DNA from: Eriocheir sinensis
Lineage: Eukaryota; Arthropoda; Malacostraca; Decapoda; Varunidae
DNA: 64,000 nt
NCBI RefSeq assembly: GCF_024679095.1
Contig: NW_026110558.1
Coordinates: forward strand, 36,598 to 100,597
Reading direction: 5' to 3'
The translations under genes were made by a program, and so were the position numbers. Below, piece after piece: positions 50,251 to 63,339 of the stretch (within the stretch, counting starts at the first letter, position 1; each line of letters starts with the position of its first letter). The notes under the pieces were generated by a model. The model worked only from the letters and a program-made list of their open reading frames with translations. It did not search any database and was not told the DNA's origin.

Positions 50251-50510
50251 GTAGGAGTGCAAACACGTACCTTATATTGTGTATAGAGGTGGAGATGTGG
50301 ATGAGGCGGAAACACTCCTTTAATGGCGACGGGCTAGGACGGAAACTGGTCGGATCTAGCCCCGCTCCCGAGCAGTCAGGCTGAGGGGCGACCTGACGTC
50401 ACAAGATGGCGCCTAGGACGTTTTTTGAACATCGCACGGGGCAGCACTTGCGACCACAATGGCGGATTTAGGACCAAATGTTGAGATACGGCCGTTTGAG
50501 CATCCGCCGC

Positions 50511-51490
50511 CAGGTGACTATTGCTTGCAGGTGAGGGACTACAAGGAGATCGCCCGCCTCGTGTTCAAATTTCATGGTCGGTGTGGGCCCGTGTGGCGGT
50601 CTGGGTCACTGTGGGTTGCATGTTAGGGGTGAGCGGGGGCGGGGTGTGTGGCAATTAAAGGGACAGATGCTTTGCTTGCACGAGGGAGCCCTCCTCATGT
50701 TCAAATTTCATAGCAGGCGTAGGTCCGTGTGGTGGTTATGAGCAAGTGCCTGAACTGTCCGCTTGGGAACTTGGGAGGCCTGCCGTAGCTTAGGCTGAAC
50801 CATCCCGTGAAGCCTCTGAGCCCTTGGTAATGAACGTCCGTATCGGGGAGAGGGAAGGCAAATGGAGGGAGGGAGAGGAGGGTTGGAGAAAGGGACCGTA
50901 AGATGTATAGGAGGAGAGAGAGTACCGACCCAACCCTCTGTACCGTGGTCGGGGTCACGGTGGGTGGGTTGGGGTCAGGTAGGAGGGGGGGTTTTAAATA
51001 AAGGAACAGGTGACTGATGCTTGTGAGGGACTGGAGGGAGGCCCGTGTGTGGTGGTCTGGGTTGCTATAGGGCGCATGACCTAAGATGGTTGACTGTTAG
51101 GGAGATGTTTGGGGAAGCAGAACTATTGGTAAGGAGAACTGGAGGGGGCAGTAACGTGGAAATTATCGTCACGGGTAGACTGGCTGGCTGGCGGGCTACT
51201 CGTTAGTGCAGAAAGTAGAGATTTACCACAGCAGGTTTACTCATTAAGGTACGAAAGGTAATGACAGTGTGACGAGGGCTGTTCACGGTAATGATGACCA
51301 GCGGGAAGCAAGCAAAGCGTTCAAGGTGATAGACAGCAACAGGATGTCATTTTGGGGGCGGAAATGCCGTGGTGACGCGAGATTGGACGCCTGAGGGCAC
51401 GGGGCGGCACTGTACTGGTGGGTGATGGGAGAGTGAGAGTCTTGGGGCAGCGGCGGCACGGGGATTGGAGGCCGCGAGAAGTGGTGGTGG
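50511..51490. repeat. G-rich tandem host repeat and adjoining unique DNA
   Basis: Units of roughly 150 bp share GTTCAAATTTCAT, GCCCGTGTGGCGGTCTGGGT and GGACAG-type ends and recur three times to about 51060. Beyond that the sequence is unique with no gene seen. Confidence 0.6.
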
Positions 51491-51510
51491 TGACGGCGAT
51501 TGCATAATTG

Positions 51511-51747
<237 letters not shown>

Positions 51748-51789
51748 ACTCTCTATCACTCACAATCACACGAACCCACCGAACCATCT

Positions 51790-52160
51790 ACTCCTCCTTG
51801 CTCTTCCTCTTCTTCTTGTTCCTCCTTCATCTTGCTCTTCCTCCTCCTCCTCTTCTTCTTGTTCCTCCTTCATCTCCTTGCTCTTCCTCCTCCTCCTCCT
51901 CCTCCTCGTCATTCTCCTTCTCCTCCTGTTTGTTCTTGTTCTTTTTCCTCCTGCCTCTCCTCCTCCTCTTCTTCCTTCCCTCCTCTCCTCCTGCTTCTTC
52001 TCTCCTCTTCCTCCTCGTCATTCTTCTTCTTCTCCTATTCCTTTTCCTTCTCATGTTTGTCCCTTTATTTTTATTTTCCTCCTGTTGCTCCTCTTTTTTT
52101 TTTTCCTTCTCCATCTCCTCCTGTTCCTCCTCCTCCTCCTCCTCCTCCTCCTGCTCGTTC
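51790..52160. repeat. Pyrimidine-rich (TCC/TTC)n tract
   Basis: Includes a (TCC)n run near 52125-52152. Open frames are compositional. Confidence 0.85.
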
Positions 52161-52465
52161 TTCCCGTCCCTCTTCTCTTCTTATTGCTTTTATTTGGTTT
52201 TTGTTTGTCTTCCTCATGTTAGTAGTATTTTTCCTTCTTGTCCTCGTAAGTCTGGTTTTCCTTCTGCTCCTGTTCTGTTTGTCATCCTTCCCCTTTTATT
52301 TTTTGTTATTGTTTTATTGTCGTTGATCTGTTTTCATTATTTTTCTCTTATTTTTTTATTATTATTCGTTTTATAATCATCTTTCGGTATCATTATTATC
52401 AATATAATTTCAGGCTTAAGGAGAAGACGATTGACACCTTTAGTAATTGTACGCCCTACCTTATC
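52161..52465. other. T-rich spacer
   Basis: T-rich decaying tract. No gene seen. Confidence 0.4.
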
Positions 52466-52571
52466 TTACTTTACCTTAAATTACCCTACCTTACCTTACC
52501 TTACCTTACGTTACCCCTCTCTACCTTACCTTACCCTACCTTACCTTACCTTACCTTACCTTACCTTACCT
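52466..52571. repeat. (CCTTA)n microsatellite
   Basis: TTACC pentamers with a few variants. The order differs from the arthropod telomere repeat (TTAGG). Confidence 0.9.
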
Positions 52572-53191
<620 letters not shown>

Positions 53192-53234
53192 ATAAAACCA
53201 GCAAGAATCATCCACCAAACATTCTTATCTCTAC

Positions 53235-53744
<510 letters not shown>

Positions 53745-56520
53745 CTTCTCCTCCTCCTCTTCCTTCCTTCCTCTCCTCCTCCTCTTCCTTCCTCTCCTCC
53801 TCCTCTTCCTTTCTTCCTTTTCTCCTCTTCCTTCCTCTCCTCCTCCTCTTCCTTTCTTCCTTTTCTCCTCTTCCTTCCTCTTCTCCTCCTCTTCCTTCCT
53901 CTCCTCCTCCTCTTCCTTCCTTCCTTTTCTCCTCTTCCTTCCTCTCCTCCTCCTCTTCCTTTCTTCCTTTTCTCCTCTTCCTTCCTCTCCTCCTCCTCTT
54001 CCTTCCTTCCTTTTCTCCTCTTCCTTCCTCTCCTCCTCCTCTTCCTTCCTTCCTTTTCTCCTCCTCTTCCTTCCTTCCTTTTCTCCTCTTCCTTCCTCTC
54101 CTCCTCCTCTTCCTTCCTTCCTTTTCTCCTCCTCTTCCTTCCTCTCCTCCTCCTCTTCCTTCCTTCCTTTTCTCCTCCTCTTCCTTCCTTCCTTTTCTCC
54201 TCTTCCTTCCTCTCCTCCTCCTCTTCCTTCCTTCCTTTTCTCCTCCTCTTCCTTCCTCTCCTCCTCTTCCTTCCTTCCTTTTCTCCTCTTCCTTCCTCTC
54301 CTCCTCCTCTTCCTTCCTTCCTTTTCTCCTCTTTCTTCCTCTCCTCCTCCTCTTCCTTCCTTCCTTTTCTCCTCCTCTTCCTTCCTTCCTTTTCTCCTCT
54401 TCCTTCCTCTCCTCCTCCTCTTCCTTCCTTCCTTTTCTCCTCCTCTTCCTTCCTCTCCTTCTCCTCTTCCTTCCTTCCTTTTCTCCTCTTTCTTCCTCTC
54501 CTCCTCCTCTTCCTTCCTTCCTTTTCTCCTCTTCCTACCTCTCCTCCTCCTCTTCCTTCCTTCCTTTTCTCATCTTTCTTCCTCTCCTCCTCCTCTTCCT
54601 TCCTTCCTTTTCTCATCTTTCTTCCTCTCCTCCTCCTCTTCCTTCCTTCCTTTTCTCCTCCTCTTCCTTCCTTCCTTTTCTCCTCTTTCTTCCTCTCCTC
54701 CTCCTCTTCCTTCCTTCCTTTTCTCCTCTTCCTTCCTCTCCTCCTCCTCTTCCTTCCTTCCTTTTCTCCTCTTCCTTCCTCTCCTCCTCCTCTTCCTTCC
54801 TTCCTTTTCTCCTCCTCTTCCTTCCTCTCCTCCTCCTCTTCCTTCCTTCCTTTTCTCCTCTTCCTTCCTCTCCTCCTCCTCTTCCTTCCTTCCTTTTCTC
54901 CTCTTCCTTCCTCTCCTCCTCCTCTTCCTTCCTTCCTTTTCTCCTCCTCTTCCTTCCTTCCTTTTCTCCTCTTCCTTCCTTCCTTTTCTCCTCTTTCTTC
55001 CTCTCCTCCTCCTCTTCCTTCCTTCCTTTTCTCCTCTTCCTTCCTCTCCTCCTCCTCTTCCTTCCTTCCTTTCCTCCTCCTCTTCCTTCCTTCCTTTTCT
55101 CCTCCTCTTCCTTCCTTCCTTTTCTCCTCTTCCTTCCTCTCCTCCTCCTCTTCCTTCCTTCCTTTTCTCCTCTTCCTTCCTTCCTTTTCTCCTCTTCCTT
55201 CCTTCCTTTTCTCCTCTTCCTTCCTCTCCTCCTCCTCTTCCTTCCTTCCTTTTCTCCTCTTCCTTCCTCTCCTCCTCCTCTTCCTTCCTTCCTTTTCTCC
55301 TCCTCTTCCTTCCTTCCTTTTCTCCTCTTCCTTCCTCTCCTCCTCCTCTTCCTTCCTTCCTTTCCTCCTCCTCCTCCTCCTTCCTCTCCTCCTCCTCTTC
55401 CTTCCTTCCTTTTCTCCTCTTCCTTCCTCTCCTCCTCCTCTTCATTCCTTCCTTTTCTCCTCTTCCTTCCTTCCTCTCCTCCTCCTCTTCCTTCCTTTTC
55501 TCCTCTTCCTTCCTTCCTCCACCTCCTCATTCCTTCCTTTTCTCCTCTTCCTTCCTCTCCTCCTCCTCTTCATTCCTTCCTTTTCTCCTCTTCCTTCCTT
55601 CCTCTCCTCCTCCTCTTCCTTCCTTCCTTTTCTCCTCTTCCTTCCTTCCTCCACCTCCTCATTCCTTCCTTTTCTCCTCTTCCTTCCTCTCCTCCTCCTC
55701 TTCCTTCCTTCCTTTTCTCCTCTTCCTTCCTTCCTCCATCTCTTCATTCCTTCCTTTTCTCCTCTTCCTTCCTCTCCTCCTCCTCTTCCTTCCTTCCTTT
55801 TCTCCTCTTCCTTCCTTCCTCCATCTCTTCATTCCTTCCTTTTCTCCTCTTCCTTCCTCTCCTCTTCTTCCTTCCATCCTTTTCTCCTCTTCCTTCCTCT
55901 CCTCCTCCTCTTCCTTCCTTCCTCTCCTCCTCCTCTTCCTTCCTTCCTTTTCTCCTCCTCCTTCCTCTCCTCCTCCTCTTCCTTCCTTCCTCTCCTCCTC
56001 CTCTTCCTTCCTTCCTCTCCTCCTCCTCTTCCTTCCTTCATTTTCTCCTCTTCCTTCCTTCCTCTCCTCCTCCTCTTCCTTCCTCTCCTCCTCCTCCTCT
56101 TCTTTCCTTCCTCTCCTCCTCCTCTTCCTTCCTTCCTTTTCTCCTCTTCCTTCCTTCCTTTTCTCCTCTTCCTTCCTTCCTTTTCTCCTCTTCCTTCCTT
56201 CCTCTCCTCCTCCTCTTCCTTCCTTCCTTTTCTCCTCCTCTTCCTTCCTTCCTTTTCTCCTCTTCCTTCCTTCCTCTCCTCCTCCTCTTCCTTCCTTCCT
56301 CTCCTCCTCCTCTTCCTTCCTTCCTCTCCTCCTCCTCTTCCTTCCTTCCTTTTCTCCTCTTCCTTTCTTCCTCTCCTCCTCCTCTTCCTTCCTTCATTTT
56401 CTCCTCTTCCTTCCTTCATTTTCTCCTCCTCTTCCTTCCTTCCTTTTCTCCTCTTCCTTCCTCTCCTCCTCCTCTTCCTTCTTTCCTTTTCTCCTCTTCC
56501 TTCCTCTCCTTCCTTCCTTG
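53745..56520. repeat. 39 bp pyrimidine minisatellite, about 2.8 kb
   Basis: The basic unit is CTTCCTTCCTTTTCTCCT plus CTTCCTTCCTCTCCTCCTCCT, with many deletions and recombined variants; about 70 units. The plus strand is essentially all pyrimidine, so all three frames can stay open. Frames longer than 900 codons here are artefacts. Such homopurine-homopyrimidine DNA with mirror-like segments can form triplex (H-DNA) structures. Confidence 0.95.
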
Positions 56521-57588
56521 CTCCACCTCCTCTCCACCTCCTCCTCACCACACCCATCCGTCCCACTCACCCACCTAACCTAACCTCCCTCACCCGGCTT
56601 AACCTCCTCTCTTCTCCTCTCCTCACCCTTTCTGTACCTGGTCCTCCTTCGTCTCTCTCTCTTCCCCTTCTTACCTTTCCTTTCCTCGATCCTCTCCCAG
56701 GCTTCTCTTTAAATGCCTTCTTCTTCTTTTCTCCGCTCCCTCTCCATCTTCTCTCTCCTTGTCTTTGCTCTCTTCTTCCACACCATATTCCTTTATTGTC
56801 TCCCTTCTCCTTTATTTGCTTCCTCCATGATCGGCTTCAACCTCACATCGAGTTATCCTTTTTCCTCTCCTCTTTTGTGTACTCTATCCAGTCTTTTTCC
56901 TCTTTCCTCTCCTCTCTTACTCTCTGATCTTCGCCACAAATGTTTATCTTCAATTTTTCTTCATTTTTCCTTTCCAGTCCTTCATTCCTTTTCTCTCCCT
57001 CCTTCTCCCTGTTCTCTGTTGACTTTGCTTCTTATTTTATCCGCCTTCAGGTTCTCGTCTCTTAGCGGCTTATGCCTCAATGCCTTCTTCCGTCTTTTTG
57101 CTCCTATTAAATATCTCTTCATCTGCCTTCGTTCCCTGTCTTATCATCTCTTAGCTTTTGTTCCTTCCTTCGTTCATTTATCCAACTCATCTCCCCGCCC
57201 TCTCATTCATCTCATTTTCATCTTATTCCTTGGTTTATTTATGTTCCTCCTTCCCTCCAGTTCATCCATAACCGTTTATCTCTCATATATCTTCTTTTTC
57301 TCCATTCGTTCGTTCTTCCCCTCCTTCCTCTTTCCTCCATTCATTCCTTGTTTATATCATTCCTTCTTTCTTCTCTTCTTGACCTTATTTCTCACCATCG
57401 TCCTCTTTAACCCTCCTCCTCCTCCTCCTTCCTTCCTTCCTTCCTTCCTTCTTCAAACCATTACCTCGCCGCTCTCACTTTTCACCGTCGTCTGTTGCGA
57501 CGCCCTATATATTATGTGGAGGCGGCGGCGGCGGTGGTGGAGGTGGAGGCTGTTTCTGGACCCTTCAATATTGGCGACTTGGCAACAG

Positions 57589-57592
<4 letters not shown>
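56521..57592. other. Degenerate pyrimidine-rich region
   Basis: C/T-rich decaying repeat with CTAACC near 56570 and TTCC runs near 57430. No conserved domain in any frame. Confidence 0.55.
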
Positions 57593-57629
<37 letters not shown>

Positions 57630-57631
57630 AG

Positions 57632-57705
<74 letters not shown>

Positions 57706-57706
57706 G
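57593..57706. repeat. (GA)n, (CTA)n and (ATA)n compound microsatellite
   Basis: Three consecutive arrays. The (ATA)n part adjoins the 3' end of the minus-strand L2-like element, reading (ATT)n on its sense strand. Confidence 0.92.
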
Positions 57707-57897
57707 TAAACTTTATTTCCACTAAAAAGTGGTTATTCTAAACATCTAAATAGACATGGTAGGTTATACATATAAATATACATGGTGTATTATACTTCTA
57801 AATATACATGATAGAATATACAGAAGGCAGTGGAGTAGATAATACATTCATGCAGAGGTCAACAGCTTCTTTTAAAATTGATTTTAATGTGGTCAGA

Positions 57898-58640
57898 TTA
57901 TGAGTCTTTTATTTCATTCGGTAGTTGGTTCCATAATTTAGGACCTAATACATGAAAGGCTCTTGCACCTGTGTCGGTGTTGGTTCTCGGGACGTAGAGA
58001 TTGTTTTGTTGTCTTGTTGTTGAGTCAGTCATATAGTTAACAGTTGGGAGAAAGGATGTGGTCTGGGTAATCTTTTATTTTCTGCTTAAACACTTTTGTG
58101 ATGAGGTTAATGGTGATTAGGTCTTTGATTTTAAGCCATTGTAAATCTTTAAATAATGGAGTGACATGATCGTATTTCCTGGCTTTCCCATCTGCCACTT
58201 TTATCGCGAAGTTTGTAGTTTTTGCACTTTGTTTATTAAAGTTGAGTTTGTTGTCCCCCATATTGTGATGCCGTATTTTATGATGCTTAATACCACTGAC
58301 ACTGTCGAAGGCTTTAGAAAGGTCGCAGAGTGTTAAAAGTGATATTTGTTTGTTATCTATATTATCATAAATTTTATTGGTAATGACTTGCAGCGCTGTC
58401 TCTGTAGAGAGTTTTGGTCTAAAGCCGTGTTGGGTTGGAGAGAGAAGTTTGTTACGTTCCAGGAATGACATTAATTGATTGGCAACTACCTTTTCTAATA
58501 TTTTTTTTAAAAATTGGAAGTAGAGAGATGGGACGATAATTTCCTATTTCGTCTGGGTTTCCGTTTTTATATAGTGGGGTGACAACAGCGTTTTTCCAGG
58601 AGGCAGGAAAAATGCCTGTGACGATTGAGGTATTTATGAT
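57898..58640 (-). pseudogene. L2-like ORF2 reverse transcriptase remnant, motifs B and C deleted
   Basis: NYRPISLLP is followed by a frameshift, then MSFLERNKLLSPTQHGFRPK and TLCDLSKAFDSV (RT motif A). At about 58290-58310 the sequence jumps to the post-catalytic region (in another frame KYGITIWGTTN, then FAIKVADGKARKYDHVTPLF). SGxPQGS and FxDD are absent. The C-terminal tail continues past a stop at about 58037. Confidence 0.82.
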
Positions 58641-58754
58641 GGTTGTGAGGTAGAAGATGATAACTATAAGTGAGTCTTTGATAAACCTTAGGAAAAGTTA
58701 ACAAAAACAAACGATTTATGATTTTGAATCAGTTTTAAAGTTAATATGATTTTG

Positions 58755-60072
58755 TTATGGTCTACTGGCTGAGGTCTGAAAGCGCGAGATTAGTGGGGTA
58801 GAGGGCGCGACCGGGATGTTAGGAGCTTCGTTAAGGTGATTACGGTTTTCGACTTTTAATGATCTTTGAGTTGATTCGTATGTGGTTAGGCCGACGTTCG
58901 CAAAGAAGTTATTAAAATCTTCAGCTTTTTCACTTATGTTCTCAAGGGGCGGGTGGGTCGTGCTCTGTGTTTTACTAGGAATAATAGTTTTTAATGTGTT
59001 CCAAGTTTCAGCTGTGTTATTTTTGCAGGTGTGTAGTTCTTGGTGGTAGTAATTTTTCTTTGCAGTGGTTATTAGACGTTTGACGTTTTTCTTTATTTCT
59101 TTATAGTTTTGCTGTATAATCACGTTATATCTGTGATTTTTTAATATCCTTTGAGCTTTCTTGCGTTCTGCTAATGCCTCTTTAATTTCATCATTGATCC
59201 AAGGTGCGGGGGGTCGGTGAAGAACGATATTAGATATCGGAGCACTTCTGTCGAGACTGGTAGTAATGACAGATGTTAGTATAGACACTTGTTTATCGAC
59301 ATCGTCAGTGCGTAATATTTCATTTAGTGTGGAGGTTTCCTCTAGGATATGGGAGCATAGAAGGTCGCTGTTATATTTTCTTAGGCCACGTTTAGTTACG
59401 GTGATGGGTTGGCGCTTGGGTTTAAGGATGTTGACAGAGGCGCCTATAAGCTCGTGGTCTGCGACCGTGCAAGGGATTACGTAGGAATGAGTGACAAGAT
59501 CTGGCTTGTTAGTGATGATCACGTCTAGGAGGGTTGCAGAAGTGGGTGTCACTCGTGTGGGTGTGTTTATAATTTGTGTAAGCTTATTGTTGGCTATTAT
59601 ACGTGATAGTTTACTGTTGGGTAGGAGGAGGTTGTCGTTGAGGTCACCTAATAAGAAAAATGTCTTTTTACGCATAATTAATGCCCTCAATGTGTCTTCT
59701 GTGTGATCAAATGAAGTAGAACAGGCCTTAGGATGTCGGTAGATACTGTTTATAAGGATGGAGGGTAGTTTTCTGCATTGAACTTGGATACAAATTTCAT
59801 CTACCCCTTCGTGTTTAGGTACGCCTGTGTTTATCGAAGCTGAGTGTAAGTCATTATGAACATATATACAAGCCCCTCCGCCTTTGCCTCTGTCTTGTCT
59901 GTAAAGTTTAAAGTTAGGAATGTTCGCGTGTGAGTCTGGGGTGTGTGTGAGTAACCATGATTCACTGATGCATAGTATGTCGATTTGCCTTTCGTTGATT
60001 AATAGGTTGATTTCATCCAAATTATTGAGTAATGATTGTGCATTTATGTGTTCAATAGTTAGGTTGCCTTTT
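58755..60072 (-). pseudogene. L2-like ORF2 endonuclease domain and linker
   Basis: Open from NLTIEHINAQSLLNN to ISRFQTSASRP. APE-type endonuclease motifs: INAQSLLNNLDEI (metal-ligand Asn), ILCISESWL (Glu), GGGACIYVHND, FLLGDLNDNLL (Asp/Asn), LLDVIITN and VADHELIGASV (Asp-His). The linker has PPAPWINDEIKEALAERKK and FNNFFANVG, typical of the L2/Kiri-like group. The frame stops before the RT domain, which continues in broken frames downstream. Confidence 0.85.
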
Positions 60073-60121
60073 TTGTTCGTAGGCTGAGAACTAACGGCAG
60101 AACATTCTTTGCCTTTCTCCT

Positions 60122-60228
60122 AGCGTGAGGTGTAATAGCGACAATGGCGAGAGAAGAAAAAAGGAGAGAAAAAAAAAAAAATAGGAAGAAAAAGAAGAAA
60201 CAAAGAAGAAGAAGAAGATTTAGATAGA

Positions 60229-60260
<32 letters not shown>

Positions 60261-61194
60261 TGGGCAGAGAGAGAGAGTTTGCTTCCTAATAGGATTAAAG
60301 ATGGGTCGGCTATAAGCATGAAGGTGAAGTGAAGGCACTCAGCAGACTGTATGGTATTATGACTACGACTACGTCCGTGTGTGTCTCAGGGCGTGCTGGT
60401 GTGAGGTGAAGCTTGCCATCTGTAGTCCTTGCCGCTGTGTTTAAGGGCACAACACAATCTTCCCTGTGAACCCCTTTAGAAGTGAGAACGATGATTTCTT
60501 TTCTTCTCAAACTTGTTGTTCTCTTGGTAAATAATATTCTCGTCATTTATATTCCTTGTTTGATATATTATTTTCACTTCTTTCAGGAGAAGTTTGTTTT
60601 GTCTGCAGTCAGTAATGTTCGTCGGTCGTTTTAGTCGCTTTTAAAAAGATATCTAAGTCAAGGGTCTCGGAATGGTCTCGGATTAGGAAGAAAAGCTATA
60701 AACTCGCCTAGAATGCCACAGCCAGCCTTAAAAATGATGCCTCTAATGATTTATATATTCCACCTGAGAGAGAGAAGAGAGATTGACAAAATAATTACCT
60801 TTTCATAGAGAGGAGAGGAAAACAAGAACGAAGAGAATAGAGAAAGAAAATAATTATCTTTTCATAGAGAGAGAGAGGGAGAACGAGAAGAAGAGAGAAT
60901 ATATAGATAGAAATAAATATCTTCCCATCACCAGGCCATTATTACTGTCCCTCGCCCACCATCAACAACCCACTCCTTCATAAAGCCCTAGCATTTATCT
61001 CTCGCATAATCTATAAGAAGTGTTCTATTGACAAAACAACTTGGGCAGGCTCATGGTCTATGGCAGGCGGCTAAGTGGCTGGAGGGCTGCAGGTGGTCTG
61101 GGTGGCTGGCTTCTGGAGTGGTCTGGGTGGCTGGCTGGAGTGGCTGGTTGGCCTGGTTGGCGGAGTGGGTGACTGAGGGATTGGCTGAGGTGGT
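60122..61194. other. Unique and A/G-rich spacer
   Basis: Purine-rich stretch with short (GA)n at 60239-60260, then unique DNA. GGCTGGCTGG-type short repeats at 61075-61180. No gene seen. Confidence 0.45.
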
Positions 61195-61895
61195 ATTTTT
61201 TTTTTTACAGCAAGGGAGACAGTTCAAGGCACACAAAAGCAAACATTAATTAAAAAAAAGCCCGCTACTCCTGCTCTAAAAAGAATCAAAGGGTGGCCGA
61301 AGATAGGTCAATTTCGGGAGGAGAGGTGTCCTGATACCTCCTCTTGAAAGAGTTCAAGTCGTAGGCAGGAGGAAATACAGATGAAGGAAGAGTGTTCCAA
61401 GTTTACCAGCATGAGGGATGAAAGAGTGAAGATGCTGGTTAACTCTTGCATAAGGGTTTGGACAGTATAGGGATGAGCATGAGTAGAAAGTCAGTGCAGC
61501 AGGGCCGCGGGAGGGGGAGGCATGCAGTTAGCAAGTTCAGAAGAGCAGTCAGCGTGGAAATATCGATAGAAGATAGAAAGAGGCAACATTGCGGCGGAAT
61601 TTAAGAGGTGAAGACTATCAGTATGAGGAGGAGGCTGATGAGACAGAGCCTTAGCCTCCACTCTGTCCAGAAGAGCTGTGGTGGAGCCCCCACACATGAG
61701 ATGCATACTCCATACGAGGGCGGACAAGGCCCTGTATGGACAGCAACTGTGCAGGGGAGAAGAACTGGCGGAGACGGTACAGAACGCCCAGCCTCGAGGA
61801 AGCTGATTTAGTAAGAGATGAGATATGAAGTTTCCAGTTGAGATTTTGAGTTAAGGATAGACCGAGGATGTTTAGTGTTGAGGAAGGTGTTTGGC
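61195..61895 (-). mobile_element. Jockey-like non-LTR 3' fragment, copy 2
   Basis: Sense strand begins LNWKLHISSLTKSASSRLG, then QLLSIQGLVRPRMEYASHVW, GGSTTALLDRVEAKAL, DSLHLLNSAAMLPLSIFYR, LANCMPPP and PSSVFPPAYDLNSFK, and ends with a 3' UTR and a short A-run at about 61195-61208. This is the RT thumb/C-terminal region of Jockey-type elements. Frame breaks occur. It is the same family as 41466-41716. Confidence 0.85.
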
Positions 61896-61953
61896 TGTAT
61901 GGTTGGATTATTTGGTTGCTGGCTGTCTTGGTGGATGACTGGTTGACTGACTG

Positions 61954-61956
<3 letters not shown>

Positions 61957-62022
<66 letters not shown>
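61957..62022. repeat. (TG)n microsatellite
   Basis: About 33 TG units. TCTG and ATGT tetranucleotide runs follow at 62150-62215. Confidence 0.95.
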
Positions 62023-62025
<3 letters not shown>

Positions 62026-62349
62026 CGGGGTTGTGTGTGTGGTGGCGCGGGGGAGTTGTCTTTCCTCTTGTCTGTCTGTGTCTGTTAGTCTATACCTACT
62101 TGGGTGACTGGATAGATGGCTGTATAGATGAGGTGTCTGTCTTTCTGTCTGTCCCTGTATGTATTTGTCTGTCTGTCTGTATGTATGTATGTACGTATGT
62201 ATGTATGTATATATGTGTATTTGAATGTCTGAATGGACGGAGTGTATGGATGGGGTGTCTGTGTGTTTGTCTCCGTCTATGTATCCGTGTCTCTCTGTCC
62301 ACTTTCTGTGTCTGTCTGTCTCTATTAGGCTGTCTGTCTGTATGGCCGG

Positions 62350-62510
62350 GTGGGGTGGCTGCTGGGTGCTCAGAGACTCGCGATGAAAAATGTCAACGGG
62401 AGGCCGATGTGACGCCTCCGCCGATGACCGTCACTTTGATTAATGGGCGCCCGCCTGTCCTCGCTCACCCGCGCCAGGCCCCGAGGCGCAGGTGACAGAA
62501 CGACCCACAT
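62350..62510. other. GC-rich unique island
   Basis: A stretch with no repeat character between T/G-rich tracts, containing ATTAATGGGCGCCCGCC. A plus-strand frame (READVTPPPMTVTLINGRPP) crosses it, but splice sites and family are unclear. Confidence 0.25.
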
Positions 62511-62519
62511 CATGTTACT

Positions 62520-63011
62520 TTATGACCTTGATCAGTCCCCGGAATGCTCGACATGTTGTGTTGTCGATGGGTGGGTTGGATTTCTGGCATCCTGACTAAT
62601 ATATTTGTCAGGGTGGGTTGAGGAGAAGCTGGTCAGTAGTTCCTGAGTCTTTGATCGTGGTCCGTTTCGTCCTAATTCGTCGTCTGTTTCTTTGTTGTAT
62701 GTTTGTTCCTAATGGTCCCTGGAATGTTTTTATTTTATTGTAAGGTGGCGATTAGCGTGTTTTTTGTGGGTGGGTTCTTGTAAATAGTAGCTTGTGTGTG
62801 TGGGGGAAGGAGTTTTTATTGTGTGTGTGTGTGTGGGGGTGGGTGTGGGGGTGTGGGTCTGTATTCTCGTATTTTCTCGTAAATCTCAGTCCTGTAATTA
62901 GTTAGGTAGTAATAACTATAACTATAACTACATATTTATGTAATATTATACCTCAATACATTTGTTTGCCCTTTCTACTCCTTTCTCATAAATATCGTAG
63001 ATACATAAAAA
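62520..63011. other. T/G-rich spacer
   Basis: Short GT-rich runs near 62790-62860. No gene seen. Confidence 0.4.
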
Positions 63012-63312
63012 AGTCAGCTCCTGTGAACCTAACCACAGCTAACATCACAGTCCATGAAGTTTTCGACTCTTTATAAAGTAACTATTGTATTGGCACTCAC
63101 CTCATGACTGCCCATCCTGTTCCACTCATCCACCATTCCTTTGGTTAACTAATTCTTGCCTATGTCCTTGTTGAATCTGAATTTATCTGATTTAAACCCA
63201 TTACTACGTGTTCAACCCTTCTTTGTTACCTTCCTTCAGAACCTTATTAATATTACCCTTATCAAAATCCCTTCATCCATATATAAACATCGATCAAGTC
63301 TCCTCGCACCCT
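63012..63312 (-). mobile_element. CR1-like family E, copy 4 (old fragment)
   Basis: Matches 33424-33725 in order on the minus strand: decayed C-terminal motifs (NGFKSDKFRF-like, VDEWNRMG-like, NTIVTL) and the region just before it, with many substitutions and indels. No 8 bp tail survives. It is older than the other family E copies. Confidence 0.8.
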
Positions 63313-63339
63313 TCATCATCCTCATCCTCATCATCATCG

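Larger units (their letters stand above)
45817..50510. mobile_element. PIF/Harbinger DNA transposon, copy 2 (deletion derivative)
   Basis: The ends match copy 1 (GCGCCGGATGCTCAAA and its complement) and are flanked by a perfect CAG/CAG 3 bp duplication at 45814-45816 and 50511-50513. The joined flanks (GGACAGGTGACTATTGC) resemble a nearby host repeat (GGAACAGGTGACTGATGC), which supports the boundaries. The transposase is decayed, and the left interior differs from copy 1 after about 46170. Confidence 0.85.
57707..60121 (-). mobile_element. L2-like non-LTR retrotransposon, internally deleted
   Basis: Sense strand runs from about 60121 to an (ATT)n tail at 57706. It contains the endonuclease domain, the start of the RT domain, a deletion removing RT motifs B and C, and the C-terminal tail (LYVPRTNTDTGARAFHVLGP, KLWNQLPNEIKDS). 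The 5' end is followed by purine-rich low complexity. No ORF1 is seen. Confidence 0.85.

Noticed and set aside
52466..52571. Possible telomeric repeat
   Set aside because: The unit is CCTTA, whose complement is TAAGG. The arthropod telomere is TTAGG (complement CCTAA), which is a different order.
56570..56585. CCTAACCTAACC resembling the telomere complement
   Set aside because: Only about two units, so no telomeric array.
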